A DNA stretch of 57,272 bases from positions 90,622-147,893 of the forward strand of contig JBBHKE010002443.1 of the NCBI GenBank assembly GCA_037447655.1. The letters run 5' to 3'. The DNA comes from Zygnema cylindricum (lineage: Eukaryota > Streptophyta > Zygnematophyceae > Zygnematales > Zygnemataceae). The position numbers and the translations under genes are program-made. This document shows positions 1-11,079 of the stretch, in pieces (the first letter of the stretch is position 1; the number at the start of each line of letters is the position of its first letter). Under the pieces are notes generated by a model, which did not search any database, had not been told where the DNA came from, and worked only from the letters and a program-made list of their open reading frames with translations.

Positions 1-942
1 ATTGTGAATTTTTCCCTATCTCCACTCCATCTTATTTATGTACACTGGCAATTGGGTAGCGGATTCAGCGCGTTATACGCGAAGTCTTCGGAATATCTGT
101 AATTTGAACATAATGAAATTATTTACTAATACTTGTGTTTTCATAACTTAAAATAATAGAAGTATAAAATATTAGCTTACGTTCAATTTGCCCCTTCAAG
201 AGTGGGAAATGATAAACCCTAATATAAAATTCCCGTAAACCTCAGGATAGCCAAGGTAGCCATGGCTCTAGCTTCCTCTCTAATTTCTCAGTGACTGCGA
301 CAAGTTTGAGAGTTGGAGAGAGAAGTTAGAGATAGACTACCTCGACTTCTATATTTCTTTTCAGACCTAGAAAATACTAATAAAACCATTAGTTTCTACA
401 AAGTAAAGGGTGAGAACTTCCCCGTTTAACTTGCATTCGATTATAAAATATGAAGATAATAAAATTCAATACTTTTGTGTTCATAATCATTTATTAAAGT
501 AATACAAGTTTAATGTCTATAAGGCTTCTGAAGCGCATATTGCGCGACTTAGGCGATGGGTTAACGGTCACATGTATTTATTCTACCTCACCTCTATCCC
601 TTTTTAAGTGTTACTTGTACAAGCTGGATTCGAAGACAGTAAGAATACGTACCTTCTTCATCGAGATCGTGTTGAAGTCCCCGAGTGCCTTGTTCAACGA
701 ATATTTCCATGGGCGAATGACGCTCTCGAGGGTGTTAAACAGGTCCATTTTTTTAATTAAGGGTTAAGAATGCGGAAAAATATGGTAGGATAATAGATAA
801 AAAGGTAGGAATGAGAAGTTAGGCCCGACTTAAATTAGTTAAAAAACAAGGAATTGTTATTAGCAACGTGTGATAATGGTGAGAAAAGTGGCAACGACGG
901 CTTAGGCGCCTAACATGCTTGGTGCTAGAGACGTCTAAGTGG
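1..942. other. No gene recognised; AT-rich intergenic sequence
   Basis: Only short open frames occur here (the longest is about 84 codons at 513-767), and none resembles a known protein. No LTR boundary, TIR pair or tandem repeat was found by eye. Confidence 0.5.
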
Positions 943-964
943 CGCCGACGCCGCGGCGTCGGCG
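943..964. repeat. 22-bp perfect GC-only-rich palindrome
   Basis: The 22 bases read the same on both strands, centred on CCGCGG at about 951-956, in an otherwise AT-rich area. GC-rich sequence continues to about 978 (GACGCCGCGCCGGCGC). It could extrude as a cruciform or be a CpG-rich site. No function can be assigned. Confidence 0.8.
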
Positions 965-1361
965 ACGCCGCGCCGGCGCAAATTACAAAAATATTTGCCG
1001 ACATGTAAAGCGACTCAAAAATGTCAAATTTGAATTTGAATTTTAAGCGTTAGCCAACCGACAAAGATCTTCAGATGGATTTTGAATCGCGTCGGACTAC
1101 AAAATTTGAAAGTGTGATGTCAAAAGTGAATCGCGATATCATTCGACTTATGTCAAGTTGCTACGCAAAACAACGTCGAAGTTTCGTACGCGACGTTATG
1201 TTAGATTTAGTACGACGATTAACTTAAATATCATACGTTGAGTATATTTACGTAGCTCACCGTACAACCATGTGTACTTCGAAAGGTAATAAATGTACCT
1301 TTGAACATTATTCCTGTGTCTCTCACTTCCTCTCTCTTTCTACCCGAAATTAAGTCGCGCC

Positions 1362-2520
1362 ATGGATTCAACAGGCAATCGAAACACTCGTTTAAACAAT
1401 AAAAAACTACGCCCTGGCTTGATTGTCCACGAAAAAGGGGAAACTAGTCGTGCGCATGTGTGTCAATCACGTCTAAAGAGAAAGGGAAAAAAAAATCAGA
1501 CTTTTGCGATGCTCCAAGTTACAAAAATTGTAGAAGGGGAACAAGGGGGGAACAGTAGATCAGATGATTACAATCCAACTTCACCTTCGACCAACGAATC
1601 CATCGTCGACGGGGCTGAACCTTCTGAAGACCCTACTTTATAAAAAAAAACCATGAAAGGTGACACCAAAGTTGACAAATTGGAGAGGGGTGACACTATA
1701 GAGGACGAGCAATCACCAAACAGCGAAGAACGACAAAATGAAGAGGGGTTTAGTAGTGCGCACGAAGTGATGGGGGTTGCTTTCGTCAGAATCCCCTCAA
1801 AAGTTACCTTTAGCTTTAATGTTGGAAGGAGAAAAGGTTCTCTTGCCAATAGAACCTAAGCGAGAGGACCCCGATTGGTTATTTCCTCCACCTGTAGGTC
1901 AAGAATCGGCTATGGAGGCCTTTTTCCCTAATCCTTCCCAGTTCATACCGATTACGGATTGGCCTTTAGAGTGGAGGTATGAGGCTCTTGAAGGGATTAC
2001 AGGTAGTAAAGGATCCCATCCCCTCACCATATCTCCTAATATACCGGCTCACCCGACATGGATATACATGTCTTCCATCGACAATGGAACAACATTCGGA
2101 GCTTTTACATAATTTTATAGCAGAGACACTCGCCTCAACTGATTATCCTTGAAGAGGATGGCTTTAAGCTTGATGTGTCTAAGTATCTCCGGCAACATCA
2201 CATTTGGGAACCACGACTCTATGCGATTCTTAAAATGTGCAAAGACACATCAGACGTGCAACGTCTCTGAGATGCCAAGAGTACAGTTTTAAAGCGAATT
2301 CGATCTTTATTGGTGAATAAGCCACGCCTACGCCTCAAAAACATAATTAGGGTTCCTCGACCAATTCCGGCGCCACAACCTAGTGAAGCCAAGTTCCCTC
2401 AATCAAATCTCGAGAGGCAATATACGGAAGACCACCAATCGCTCGGAACTATACGGCAGGAGCTCGTGGAACTTCGGCGAATGGTGAAAAAGTTAGGTCG
2501 TAGGGTACATGTGTTAGAGA
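1362..2520 (+). pseudogene. Degenerate coding-like stretch, family not recognised
   Basis: A chain of open segments on the plus strand: an ATG-started frame at 1362-1643 (93 codons), a short frame at 1653-1859, one at 1777-2112, and one that reads from about 2151 through an in-frame TGA near 2271 and on past 2310. The last segment ends in a heptad-like stretch (RQELVELRRMVKKLGRR and onward) that could form a coiled coil, then dissolves into the polypurine tract. The protein composition looks like real, broken coding sequence. It could be the gag-like part of an old retroelement, but no zinc knuckle or other diagnostic motif is present, so no function is proposed. Confidence 0.35.
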
Positions 2521-3650
2521 GAGAATTGAAAAGAGAGAAAGAGGGAGAGAGGGAGCGGGAGAAGAAGGGAGAGGAAGAAGGAGAGGGAGTCGAGAGAGGG
2601 ACAATGGGAGTGAGGGAAGGAGAAAAGTGGGGGGAGGAAGGGGATGAGAGAGGGAAGGAAAAAGAGGGAGAGAGGGAGGGAGAGAGGGAGGAAGAATGGG
2701 TGGAGTTTGGGGTTGACGGAAGGAAGAAGAAAAAAAAAAGGGCGAGGGAGAGAGGGAGGGAGAAAAGTGGGGGGAAGAAGGGAATGAGGGAGGGAAGAAG
2801 GAAGAGGGAGAGAGGGGGAGAGAGAGGGAGGATGATGAAAGGGGAGAGGGACAAGAAGGAAGGACAAAAGAGAAGAGGGAGGGAGAAGAATGGGTGGAGG
2901 AAAGGGGAGAGGGAGGGGAAAGAGAGACAAAGAAAAAGATAGAGGGAGAAAGGGAAGAAGAGGTAGGGGGGGGGAAGGGGGGAGGATGGAGGGAGAGAAA
3001 AGAAGGGAGATATTGAGGGAGAGGGAGGTGGAGAGGTAGAGGGGGTAGAAGGGAAAGAGATATGGAGAGAAAAAAAGGGAGAGAGGGAGAGAGACGAAGG
3101 GGGTGGGGGCGGAGAAGAGGGGGAGAGTGAGGGAGAGATGGAGGGAGAGAGAGAGAATAAGAGGGGATGAGGGGGAAAGGGGAAGCGAGGGGTGAGGGGG
3201 AAGAGGGGGGAGACGGGTGTTGAAAGGGGGATGGGAGAAGAGAGGGAGGAAGAGGGCGAAAGGGGGAAAGGGGAAGAGATAGGGAGGGAGAAGGCTGAAG
3301 TGGCGGAGGGGGAGGGAGAGGTGGAGAGAGAGAGAGGGGAAGATAGGGAGATCGAGCTGGAGGGAGAGATAAAATAAGAGGGAAGAGGTGGCGCGAAGCG
3401 GGGGGTGAGTGGGAAGGGGGGGGAGACGGGTGCCGAAGGGGGGATGAGAAGAGAGAGGGAGGAAGAGGGGGAAAGGGGGAGAAGGGCAAAGAGAGGGAGG
3501 AAGAGGTTGAAAGGGGGAGAGGGGAAGATATAGAGTTGGAGAAGACGGAAGTAGGGTAGAGGGAGGGAGAGATGGACAGGAAGAGAGAGGGGAATATGGA
3601 CGGATCGAGATAGAAGAGAGAAGGAGAGAGAGATGGGGTAGGAATAAGTA
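2510..3650. repeat. 1.1-kb polypurine (GA-rich) low-complexity tract
   Basis: The plus strand is almost entirely A and G, built from irregular GGGAGAGAGA and GAAGAAG runs, with very few pyrimidines for over a kilobase. This creates long open frames on both strands: Glu/Arg/Gly-rich on plus and Ser/Pro/Leu/Phe-rich on minus. These are products of composition, not genes. Polypurine/polypyrimidine tracts of this kind can form triplex (H-DNA) structures; that is general knowledge and not shown here. Confidence 0.9.
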
Positions 3651-3652
3651 TA

Positions 3653-3730
3653 CCAAAAAAAAAACCCGAAAAAAAGTAAAAAAAAAAAAAAAAAAACCCG
3701 AAAAAAAATAAAAAAAAAATAAAAAAATAG
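3653..3730. repeat. A-tract cluster separated by CCCG and TA
   Basis: Several runs of 7-18 A are separated by CCCG or a single T. The cluster joins the polypurine tract to the 124-bp tandem array. Slippage-prone. Confidence 0.8.
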
Positions 3731-4320
3731 GAGTGGAGAAGCCTGAAATTTGGCTCCTGGCAAGCGTCGGCGCCGAGTGGATGCCGGCGCTGGCTCGGCG
3801 CCATAGGGGCATTGAAGTGGCTAAGTAGAGGTGAAGTGAGGAGGAGGTATGTAGGAGTGGGGAAGGGGGAAATTTTCCTCCTGGCAAGTGTCGGCGCCGA
3901 GTCGATGTCGGCGCTGGCTCGGCGCCATAGAGGCACCGAGGTGGCCAAGTGGAGAGGGAGTGAGGAAAAAAAAATAGGAGTTGGGAAGGCTGAAATTTGG
4001 CTCCTGGCAAGTGTCGGCGCCGAGACCACGCCGGCGCTCGCTCAGCGCCCTAGGGGCATTGAAGTGGCTAAGGAGAGGTGAGGGAGAGGGAGGAAGTTTG
4101 TAAGAGTGAGGAAGGGGAAAATTTGGCTCATAGCAAGTGTCGGCGCCGAGTCCATGCCGGCGTTGGCCTGGCGCCATAGAGAAACTGAGGTGGCCAAGTG
4201 GATATTGAGTGAGGAGGAAGTATTTAGGAGTGGGGAAGGGGAAATTTTCCTCCTGGTAAGTGTCGGCACCGATTCGATGCCGGCGCTGGCTCGGGCCATA
4301 TGCGCACTGAAGTGGGAAAA
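3731..4320. repeat. Tandem array, five copies of a ~124-bp unit with GC-rich dyads
   Basis: The landmark GTCGGCGCCGAG starts at 3766, 3890, 4013, 4139 and (as GTCGGCACCGAT) 4262, giving spacings of 124, 123, 126 and 123 bp. Each unit has a purine-rich half (GGAGTGGGGAAGG...) and a GC-rich half. The GC-rich half contains the self-complementary TCGGCGCCGA and a second dyad around GGCGCTGGCTCGGCGCC. Two variants alternate: units 1, 3 and 4 have AAATTTGGCTC and units 2 and 5 have AAATTTTCCTC. This suggests a higher-order dimer. Open frames through the array follow the repeat and are not treated as genes. Confidence 0.9.
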
Positions 4321-4699
4321 TTTATATTACTCGTTTTAAATAAGTAAATATTCGGGAAAGATGGGAAAATTGGGGAGACCCCTTAGTAAGCTGGTATAAG
4401 ATAGAGTATTATTGATTCATTGGACATAGAGTATTATTGATTCATTACACTATGTCCAGAAGCTTTATTGTGACTTGTACCACCTTTGTACCACCTTAGT
4501 GGTTGCGATATAATACAATAAAACCAATGTTGCATTCCGTTTCGTGCCGTGTAGTTTGACTTGTGTGACCTTTGCAAATGACATTGGAAATAGAGTAATT
4601 CTGAGCTTATAGACATGTAATTACACTCTAATTTTTAAAAAAATATATATAATTTTCTCTTTCCTTGCAAATAATATATATTTCCACTATTCAAAAAAT

Positions 4700-5278
4700 A
4701 TGCTCCCTCTTCCGCGGTTGTCTCCACAACTCCTCTTTCTCAACCTTCTACCTCTACCCATGCTCCTATTTTCTCATGTTGTCTCCACGACTCATTTTTC
4801 CCAACCTCCTACCTCTACCCTCGCTCCCTCTTCCCCTGTTGTCTCCACGACTCCTCTTTCCCAACCTTCTACCTCAACCCAAGCTCCCTCCTCCCCTATT
4901 GTCTCCACGACTTTTTTTTCCCAACCTTCTACCTCCACCCATGCTCCCTCCTCCCCTATTGTCTCCATGAATTCTCTTTCCCAACCTTCTACCTCCACCC
5001 ATGCTCCCTCTTCCCCTATTGTCTTCACAACTTCTCACGACCCATCTTATGTCGACCTTGATGCATTTCATATAGATTGGGCCAATTGGCAAGGATACAC
5101 CTTACAAAGCAATGGGCCTAATGTCAATGTGGAATGTGTATTAAAGGAGTATCATTATGGATTGAATGGTCATCATCCAATAAATTGGTTAATGGATAGA
5201 ATTGGAGGAACCAATTACATGAAGGAGGGATATTCGTTTCTGATATGGGCAAAAGGAGAAAACTCGAGAGGTGCCTGA
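4700..5278 (+). CDS. Unrecognised 192-codon ORF with 20-residue Pro/Ser/Thr repeats
   Basis: The frame starts with ATG at 4700 and ends with TGA at 5276-5278. The first ~115 codons are about five copies of a 20-residue repeat rich in Ser, Pro and Thr (core SQPSTSTHAPSSPIV), encoded by exact 60-bp units. The last ~75 codons are non-repetitive and protein-like, with several Trp, Tyr and His residues (for example DWANWQGYTLQ and INWLMDRIGG). I do not recognise the family. The first repeats may be an out-of-frame or non-coding start, because the opening copies are Leu/Pro-rich. It may be an exon or fragment of a host gene, or part of a decayed element. No signal peptide, membrane segment or catalytic motif is evident. 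Confidence 0.35.
   Translation: MLPLPRLSPQLLFLNLLPLPMLLFSHVVSTTHFSQPPTSTLAPSSPVVSTTPLSQPSTSTQAPSSPIVSTTFFSQPSTSTHAPSSPIVSMNSLSQPSTSTHAPSSPIVFTTSHDPSYVDLDAFHIDWANWQGYTLQSNGPNVNVECVLKEYHYGLNGHHPINWLMDRIGGTNYMKEGYSFLIWAKGENSRGA
4720..5030. repeat. 60-bp minisatellite, about five copies
   Basis: The phrase TTGTCTCCACGACT recurs every 60 bp (about 4728, 4788, 4848, 4908, 4968 and, changed, 5028). The unit is pyrimidine-rich. Because 60 is a multiple of three, the repeat keeps the 4700-5278 reading frame. Confidence 0.9.
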
Positions 5279-5589
5279 TGTCAAAGAATTGTGCAATGTA
5301 TTGAAAAATTATTGAAAGTTCTAGCGCGGGATTTCATGAAATCAATACGTTTTTTATAAAAACTTAGAATAGAGAAGTTTGATGGGAGCACGACGGAACT
5401 TAAAGAAGCTCTAGGCATCTCTAGTGAACCGGTTTCCAAAAGCAGATTGAAAGATAGATTTTGAGCGAAAGTTGACTCGATGCCATAAATTATAATAGTT
5501 ACGTGCAATCACGAGTTAATTGAGGATTTGCATGGGTTGACGTAGGAGTAGCAATGTGTTGAGTTGGTAAGTACCTTTTTAAATCTAAT
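5279..5589. other. No gene recognised
   Basis: AT-rich sequence without a convincing open frame. Only short minus-strand frames occur. Confidence 0.5.
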
Positions 5590-7133
5590 TATTGTACCAA
5601 AACTTTACTTAGTTATGAACATTCGTCAAAATAGGCGATTGGTCGATTGAGTGTGTTTGTCGATTTCTAACTAGTTTAACCCGCAAATGGGTTGCTGTGG
5701 TTCTTTGTGTTTCATTTGTGGTATGCCTCTTGAACAACTAGTTGTGTTGTTGAAAACGTCGGTATAAACACACCTTTGTGCCTAAACATCAACAAAGTCA
5801 TAATTAGATCGCGTAGAAGTATGGTTTTTACGCGTACATGGTAACTTTTGTAGTTGTAACGCCTAACAATATAAGGTTACACGTTTGAAATTGTTGTTGT
5901 AACAGATTTCGAAACAAAACTTCACCTAACTACTAACATTCGCCAAAATGGGGGATTGGTGGATCAGGTGTGTTGGTTTATTTTTTACTAGTTTAACCCG
6001 CAAATGGGCTGTTGTGTTTTTGTGTGTTTCATATGTGGTATGCCTCTTGAAAAAATAAGTGTGTTCGTGAAAACGCCGGTATAAACGTACTTTTGTGCCA
6101 AAACGTCGACAAAGTCATAAGTAAATCCCCTAAAAGTATGGTTTTTCCTAGTGTTGTGTATCGCTAAGGATTTACCGATAAACGATATGGACCTTTTTTC
6201 GCGTTCCCGATAATCGATATATTGGTACGATATATCGACATCGGTCTTATCGCCAATAAGTAGCCGATAATATCGGGTACTTATCGGCGATAATGTCGAT
6301 AACGATAACTATCGGTGATAACTGTGCGAACCGTACAGATAAATCTACAACATGTACACGCAACTGTACGTCGTATTCCTCGGACACGCAGCGGACCCCC
6401 TTACTCCCGATTCCGGTAAAAATCGCGATTTTCCCATCATTGTTTTTAATTTAAGGGGGTTTTCAAAATTCCTGCTGCCATAATTTTAAAAATATGGCGT
6501 TTGGAAATGGCGGCAGTCTGACAGGTGTGTTTGTCTGCTTCTTTCAAGTTTGTTCATCTTTTTTTGGAAAAAGTTTGATTCAGAAATTTTATTATGTATT
6601 TTATTTTTTTCGTTTCGATAGTATAGTTTTATTACAATAGATAAATAACTTATATTGTCTACGTTTATGTGCAGTGTTGTCCGTACAAATTTTCAGTTGA
6701 ATAGACACGCGGAACAGATTCTTATACGTGGCATTCCACGCTATATAATGAAAATAATATAATACAATATGTTACATAGTACTATTGTATGCATACTATA
6801 TTTTTAAAAAGTTATCGTCGATATGGAATTTATTGGTCACAGACCAATATATCGGGACTTCTGACCGTTTGACAACCGATAACTATCGGTATCGGTGTTA
6901 TCGCGATAAGTTTTTTACCGATACACAACACTAGTTTTTACGCGTACAGGGTAATTTTTGTAGTTCCGACACCCAATAACATTGGTTACCCGTTTGCAAT
7001 GATTGTTGTAACACATATCGAAACAAAACTTCACCTGACTATTAACATTCGCCAAAATGGTGGATTGGTGGATCGGGTGTGTTGGTTTATTTTTTACTAG
7101 TTTAACCCGCAAATGGGTTGTTGTGATGCTTTG
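5590..7133. repeat. 316-bp tandem array, two full units and a partial third, split by an insertion
   Basis: The phrase ATTCG(T/C)CAAAAT recurs at 5621, 5938 and 7047. The first spacing is 317 bp. The second becomes 316 bp once the 785-bp insertion and its 8-bp duplication (6149-6941) are removed. Other shared phrases are TAGTTTAACCCGCAAATGGG, TGTGGTATGCCTCTTGAA and AAGTATGGTTTTT. No coding sequence is evident. Confidence 0.85.
6149..6933 (+). mobile_element. hAT-like non-autonomous element (785 bp), TIR TAGTGTTGTGTATCG
   Basis: The left end TAGTGTTGTGTATCG (6149-6163) is the exact reverse complement of the right end (6919-6933). The flanks are GTTTTTCC (6141-6148) and GTTTTTAC (6934-6941), an 8-bp target duplication with one mismatch. 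The first unit of the surrounding tandem array has the unoccupied site GTTTTTAC at about 5824-5831, so the left flank is the mutated one. The interior is rich in CGATA, TATCG and GATAAC words, with many small dyads, and has no long ORF. An 8-bp duplication and these ends fit the hAT superfamily. It must depend on a transposase from elsewhere. Confidence 0.88.
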
Positions 7134-8330
7134 TTATGCTTTTCTCAATTAAATGTATCTCGTGTTAGTCATACGTCATTATAATAATTGATATCCCAAA
7201 AACCTATCGTATTGAACTCTCGTCCCAATATAAACCATTCATGGACCTTTAAGGTTACATTTCTTTTCCAATTTAACTTTATAACCACTCACGTGCAACT
7301 TGAAATTTGCAAGTAATAACTTTGTGGATTAAAACCATCAACCATAAACTTTATGTTTATTATTCAACCATTTGTAATCATACCCTATAAAAACTTAAAC
7401 AAGTATAACAGGGAACAACATGGAATCATAACACATAAAAATCATACGCTATAACTAACTCTAAACATAAACCGCAATCCTGTTGTTTTGTTTAATATAA
7501 TGATTATTATATTGCATATATTGACACGACACCATAACGTTTGTTTTTTTAAATAGACCAAACAACTAAAATATAGGAACAATGTTGGACTACGACAATG
7601 TACCATTGGACGATTGAAGAAATAAAATTTTAAATAATATTAACAAGTTTAACAATTAGGCTATAAAGGTGCGACTAGTGTAAAAAAATGTTTTACATCG
7701 AACTTTTGAAATATTATTAGTAATGCAATATATGTTATTGGTAGGCATCGTTAGCCCTACGTAGTGTGCGAACCATTATGGCTTGTTTACATATTAGAAC
7801 TTCGTGTTGACACAGAGAATAAATGCGCAAATTTAACACACTCTAACTATAACATTTATAGATATCCACACTTTTATTAATTCTTAATAACAATATCCAT
7901 GAAATGTTAACAAACCCTCATATTAGAGTCATAAACATGGGTTTGTAGTCAACACTCGTTATTAAGGGAAACCCTATATTATTGTCAACGGCAAATTATA
8001 CACCCTAATAACAGTTTGATATAAGGAGACGTGGGAAACTGCATTCGACTATCTTAAATATTATTCCAGACTTTGGGTCATGATTTAATGCCAACTAGGC
8101 CGCGAGCGAATCAATTTATGATTTAGGGGCAACTGAGCCGCGATCGAATACGCGTTTATTGATGAAGACAATTACTGACGAATACAAATTAAACTGACAC
8201 GGTTTTGCGACATATACCCGCTCTGGTCGACGAAAGGACTAAAATGATTTCGTTATTGTGGGAAATAGGCAGAGTTAGCGTACAAACAATGAACGTAAAT
8301 TAAAAATCGGTGTACACCACACGGTCAGAT
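7134..8330. other. No gene recognised; AT-rich intergenic sequence
   Basis: Nothing longer than short random frames and no clear repeat boundary. A possible old MITE cannot be excluded. Confidence 0.5.
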
Positions 8331-9275
8331 TTTACGTACCAATTTTTTTTTTCTTCCAAATAATTGGAAGATACCGGGAGGTATCTTGCAATATGGTGGG
8401 AGTAACTCCTTTTTTGGCTCTAAAACTCCATTCTCACCAAACTCACCACACGGGCAAACTTTTAACGAGCGTAGTTTGTACCTTCTGAACTACAAAAAAA
8501 TTAAAAACATTACAACCAAAAATATCAAATGTAATCTTATAATGCCCTTTTGTCACGCTATTTATGTTAACGCAAAAAGTACAAAAGCTTTGTTGTACGA
8601 TGCCGTATTCGCACGTACTTCGTAAGCACTTGAAGTTACGGCGGAGTTCCATCAGGAAATTTTGTAATCGTACAACCAACTTTACGGGCTCGGTTAATTG
8701 ACGGTGGACTTCCATTAGCAAAACAGTGGGGTTGTTTACTAAGGGCCGTACCGTTTCATACAAATTCGTACCATTTTTTTTTATGTTTTTAAGAATGAAC
8801 TCCCATTAGGAGTCTCACTAATTGTACGGAAAAGTTTACTAAAGGGCGTGCCTTCAATTAGGTCGCGTCGGTAAACCACTTTTAATTTGCGTGGCTCATT
8901 CTGGTGGTAACACGTAAGTTACTAGTAGTTGCCTAAAATCTTGAAAGAATCTTAGGATGCAAAGTCTGAGCGCAATATCTATACGGGCGGACGCAATATT
9001 TGTATTAGCGGAAGTTATTAATGACTGGTACAGAGGGCATTACAATATACCACCCAAAATTTCAAAACGGAACAACAAAATGGCTGCCGCAAACTTTGAT
9101 GGTGGGAGCGAGACGCAATGATTTCGGCGGATTCACAACCACCTTGGCAGAAGGCGCATGGCCTTTGGGACATGTACGCACTTACGCGCGCGCTCATCGT
9201 GGATTTTTTTTGCCTTTCCACGCGGCCCATGAAGTTACGGTGGCGTTCCATCAAGAAATTTTGCAATCTTAAAGA
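8331..9275. repeat. Decayed dispersed repeat; host of copia copy A1
   Basis: Two related blocks occur here. GTTCCATCAGGAAATTTTG at about 8647 resembles GTTCCATCAAGAAATTTTG at about 9247. In the first block the sequence runs on into ACTTTACGGGCTCGGTTAA (about 8679). In the second the same phrase is found only at about 12084, on the far side of A1. The block at 8640-8700 is therefore a paralogous empty site for the A1 insertion. Similar TTGTTTACT phrases recur near 8725 and 33667. No gene is recognised. Confidence 0.6.
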
Positions 9276-10159
9276 TGTTGATTTTGGAAAGCTTTAAGTC
9301 TCAGTAAATTAGTGTGGCGACAGAATGGTAGTAGTTTGTAGCGTAAGTTTCACAAGGACATGAGTCATCACTTAAGTGCAGTACAGGACAACGCAGACAA
9401 AACAGCTCAGCTGCTATGCAGACAGAGCAGCGCAGCTGCGAAGCTGCTATTCAAACAGAGCAGCGCAGCAACGACGTTGCGACGCAGACAGATTAACGCA
9501 GCTGCGGTTACTTTGGATATGTTCCGTACTGACAACGCAACTGCTATTATCTTGAATATGATTCAGTACTGGACACCGCATCCATGGGTGATATGAATGT
9601 GACTCGGTATGGACAACGCAGTTACGATTGATATGAATCAAGTCAACGGACGAGACTCATAAGAGTATCACAAGTGACTTAGCCGACAAGTATTTGTATA
9701 ATCACAAAATATAGATTCTGGGTAATATTGACTCTACGATGATAGATTGGGTTGGCAAGATTAGGAACACGTAGATCTCAATAGTTGGGTTGATTTTGGA
9801 AGTACCTCTCAGGTACACTTGTATCGGCAATACAACGCCGAAAGTATAAGACTTAGAACTTAGAGCATCTTATGGATCCAGACTTCCAAGTAGTAAACTG
9901 CAGACCGTTTTTGAGAAACTTCTGAGTATTATATCTTGAGTGTTGTTTGGTCAATTGTGCTCAAATTTTGGGAGTTGTCAGTGTTTATGCCACTCTATAT
10001 TATGAAAGAGATCTGTGAAGTTTGGATGCTTTCATAAGATTTGGTGAGAACTTGAACACAACTGTTTGATAGGATTTTTGATAGCTTCTGAGAGTGTATC
10101 ATGTCTACTTTTACTACTATTGATGCTCCTCCACGTGCATCAGTAGTTATAGAATAACA
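9276..10159 (+). repeat. Left LTR of copia copy A1 (884 bp)
   Basis: It starts TGTTGATTTTGGAAAGC and ends AATAACA, directly before the primer site. It aligns over most of its length with the LTR at 37874-38705: shared phrases are TGAGTATTATATCTTGAGTG, GGGAGTTGTCAGTGTTTAT and GAGAGTGTATCATGTCTAC. The interior carries GCAGC/GCTGC repeats (about 9390-9500). CTCTATATTATG near 9991 is a possible TATA region. Confidence 0.9.
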
Positions 10160-10173
10160 GGTTATGGGCCTAT
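10160..10173 (+). other. Primer binding site matching the initiator tRNA-Met anticodon region
   Basis: GGTTATGGGCC follows the LTR directly. It is the reverse complement of the anticodon stem-loop of plant initiator tRNA-Met (GGGCCCATAACC, anticodon CAT), not of the tRNA 3' end. Drosophila copia and yeast Ty5 are known to prime from a cleaved half of this tRNA. The match here is 11 bases and then breaks. Confidence 0.8.
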
Positions 10174-10900
10174 CATCAAAAACTCCTATCTTTTCCGGTG
10201 AAAAGTATGTTTATTGGGCGGATATGGTGGAGACATATTTTGAGAATGTCAATCTTTTAGACATACTGGATGGTTCTCTAGATGAATCTGATCCGTCATG
10301 GTCTAAGAAAAATACGCAAGCTCGTTCTATTCTGATATTCTGTATATCTGAGGACTTAGCTATGTCTTGTATAAAAATGAAAAAAGTAATTCATATCTAA
10401 AAATATCTTAAAAATGATTATGAAAAGGCTAATGTTAAGGAAAAACTCTTATTGGCTGAGAAAATTTGGGACTATAAGTACACTGGCGGTACAATGGCTG
10501 AGTATTCTAACAAGTTTTACATTCTTGTAGATGCACATTCTGTGCAGGTAGGGAGTTTCCTCAGTTCAAGAGGCAGCATTGCTCATGAGGTGTCTCTTCG
10601 TAGTATGAAAGGAGCATCTGATATGCTCAAACAAAAAGAAAAGGCTAGCTGGACTTTACAGTTAGCTATCAATATTTTGCTAGAGGAGGAAGCCACATCT
10701 AATATTCTTAATGTTGAGCAGGAAGAAGCTTTTAATTCAGACTTTGAGAGGAGAGGACAGTTTAATTAGCAAAAAAATCAGTTTAATCAGGTCAGACAGT
10801 TTAATCAGGGTGGGAATAGACAATCCAATATTGCATGTTTTTATTGTAGTGAAAGAGGTCATGGATACAAATTCTGTCCTAAACTTAAAAAAGCTAACGA
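10164..10900 (+). pseudogene. Copia gag remnant (A1)
   Basis: The frame 10164-10400 begins with ATG in the usual place just after the primer site. It carries the copia gag start (FSGEKYVYWADMVETYFENV). A stop follows at 10398-10400. Similarity resumes at about 10452 (WDYKYTGGTMAEY) and continues to 10769. A CCHC zinc knuckle (C-FY-C-SERG-H-GYKF-C) is encoded around 10830-10880 in a shifted frame. Gag is the structural protein that forms the virus-like particle and binds element RNA. At least two stops or frameshifts make this copy dead. Confidence 0.85.
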
Positions 10901-11079
10901 TACAGGTTTATAAAGGCCAAGATGGCAACAAAGTCAATTTTACAAAAACTTCACGGGGCCTACCCCTCGTGGAAATACACTGTTCTCGGCACCTTCATCA
11001 CTCCAGGATGAGACTTTGACATTGTCTGAAGAGGATGAAACGGATCTGTTCGCTAAAGCGGCAGCGATGGAGGGCGCGA

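Noticed and set aside
2399-4029. Three long minus-strand open frames (450-526 codons) rich in Ser, Pro, Leu and Phe
   Set aside because: They are the pyrimidine strand of the polypurine tract: three overlapping frames are open at once, which is an effect of composition. No domain is present.
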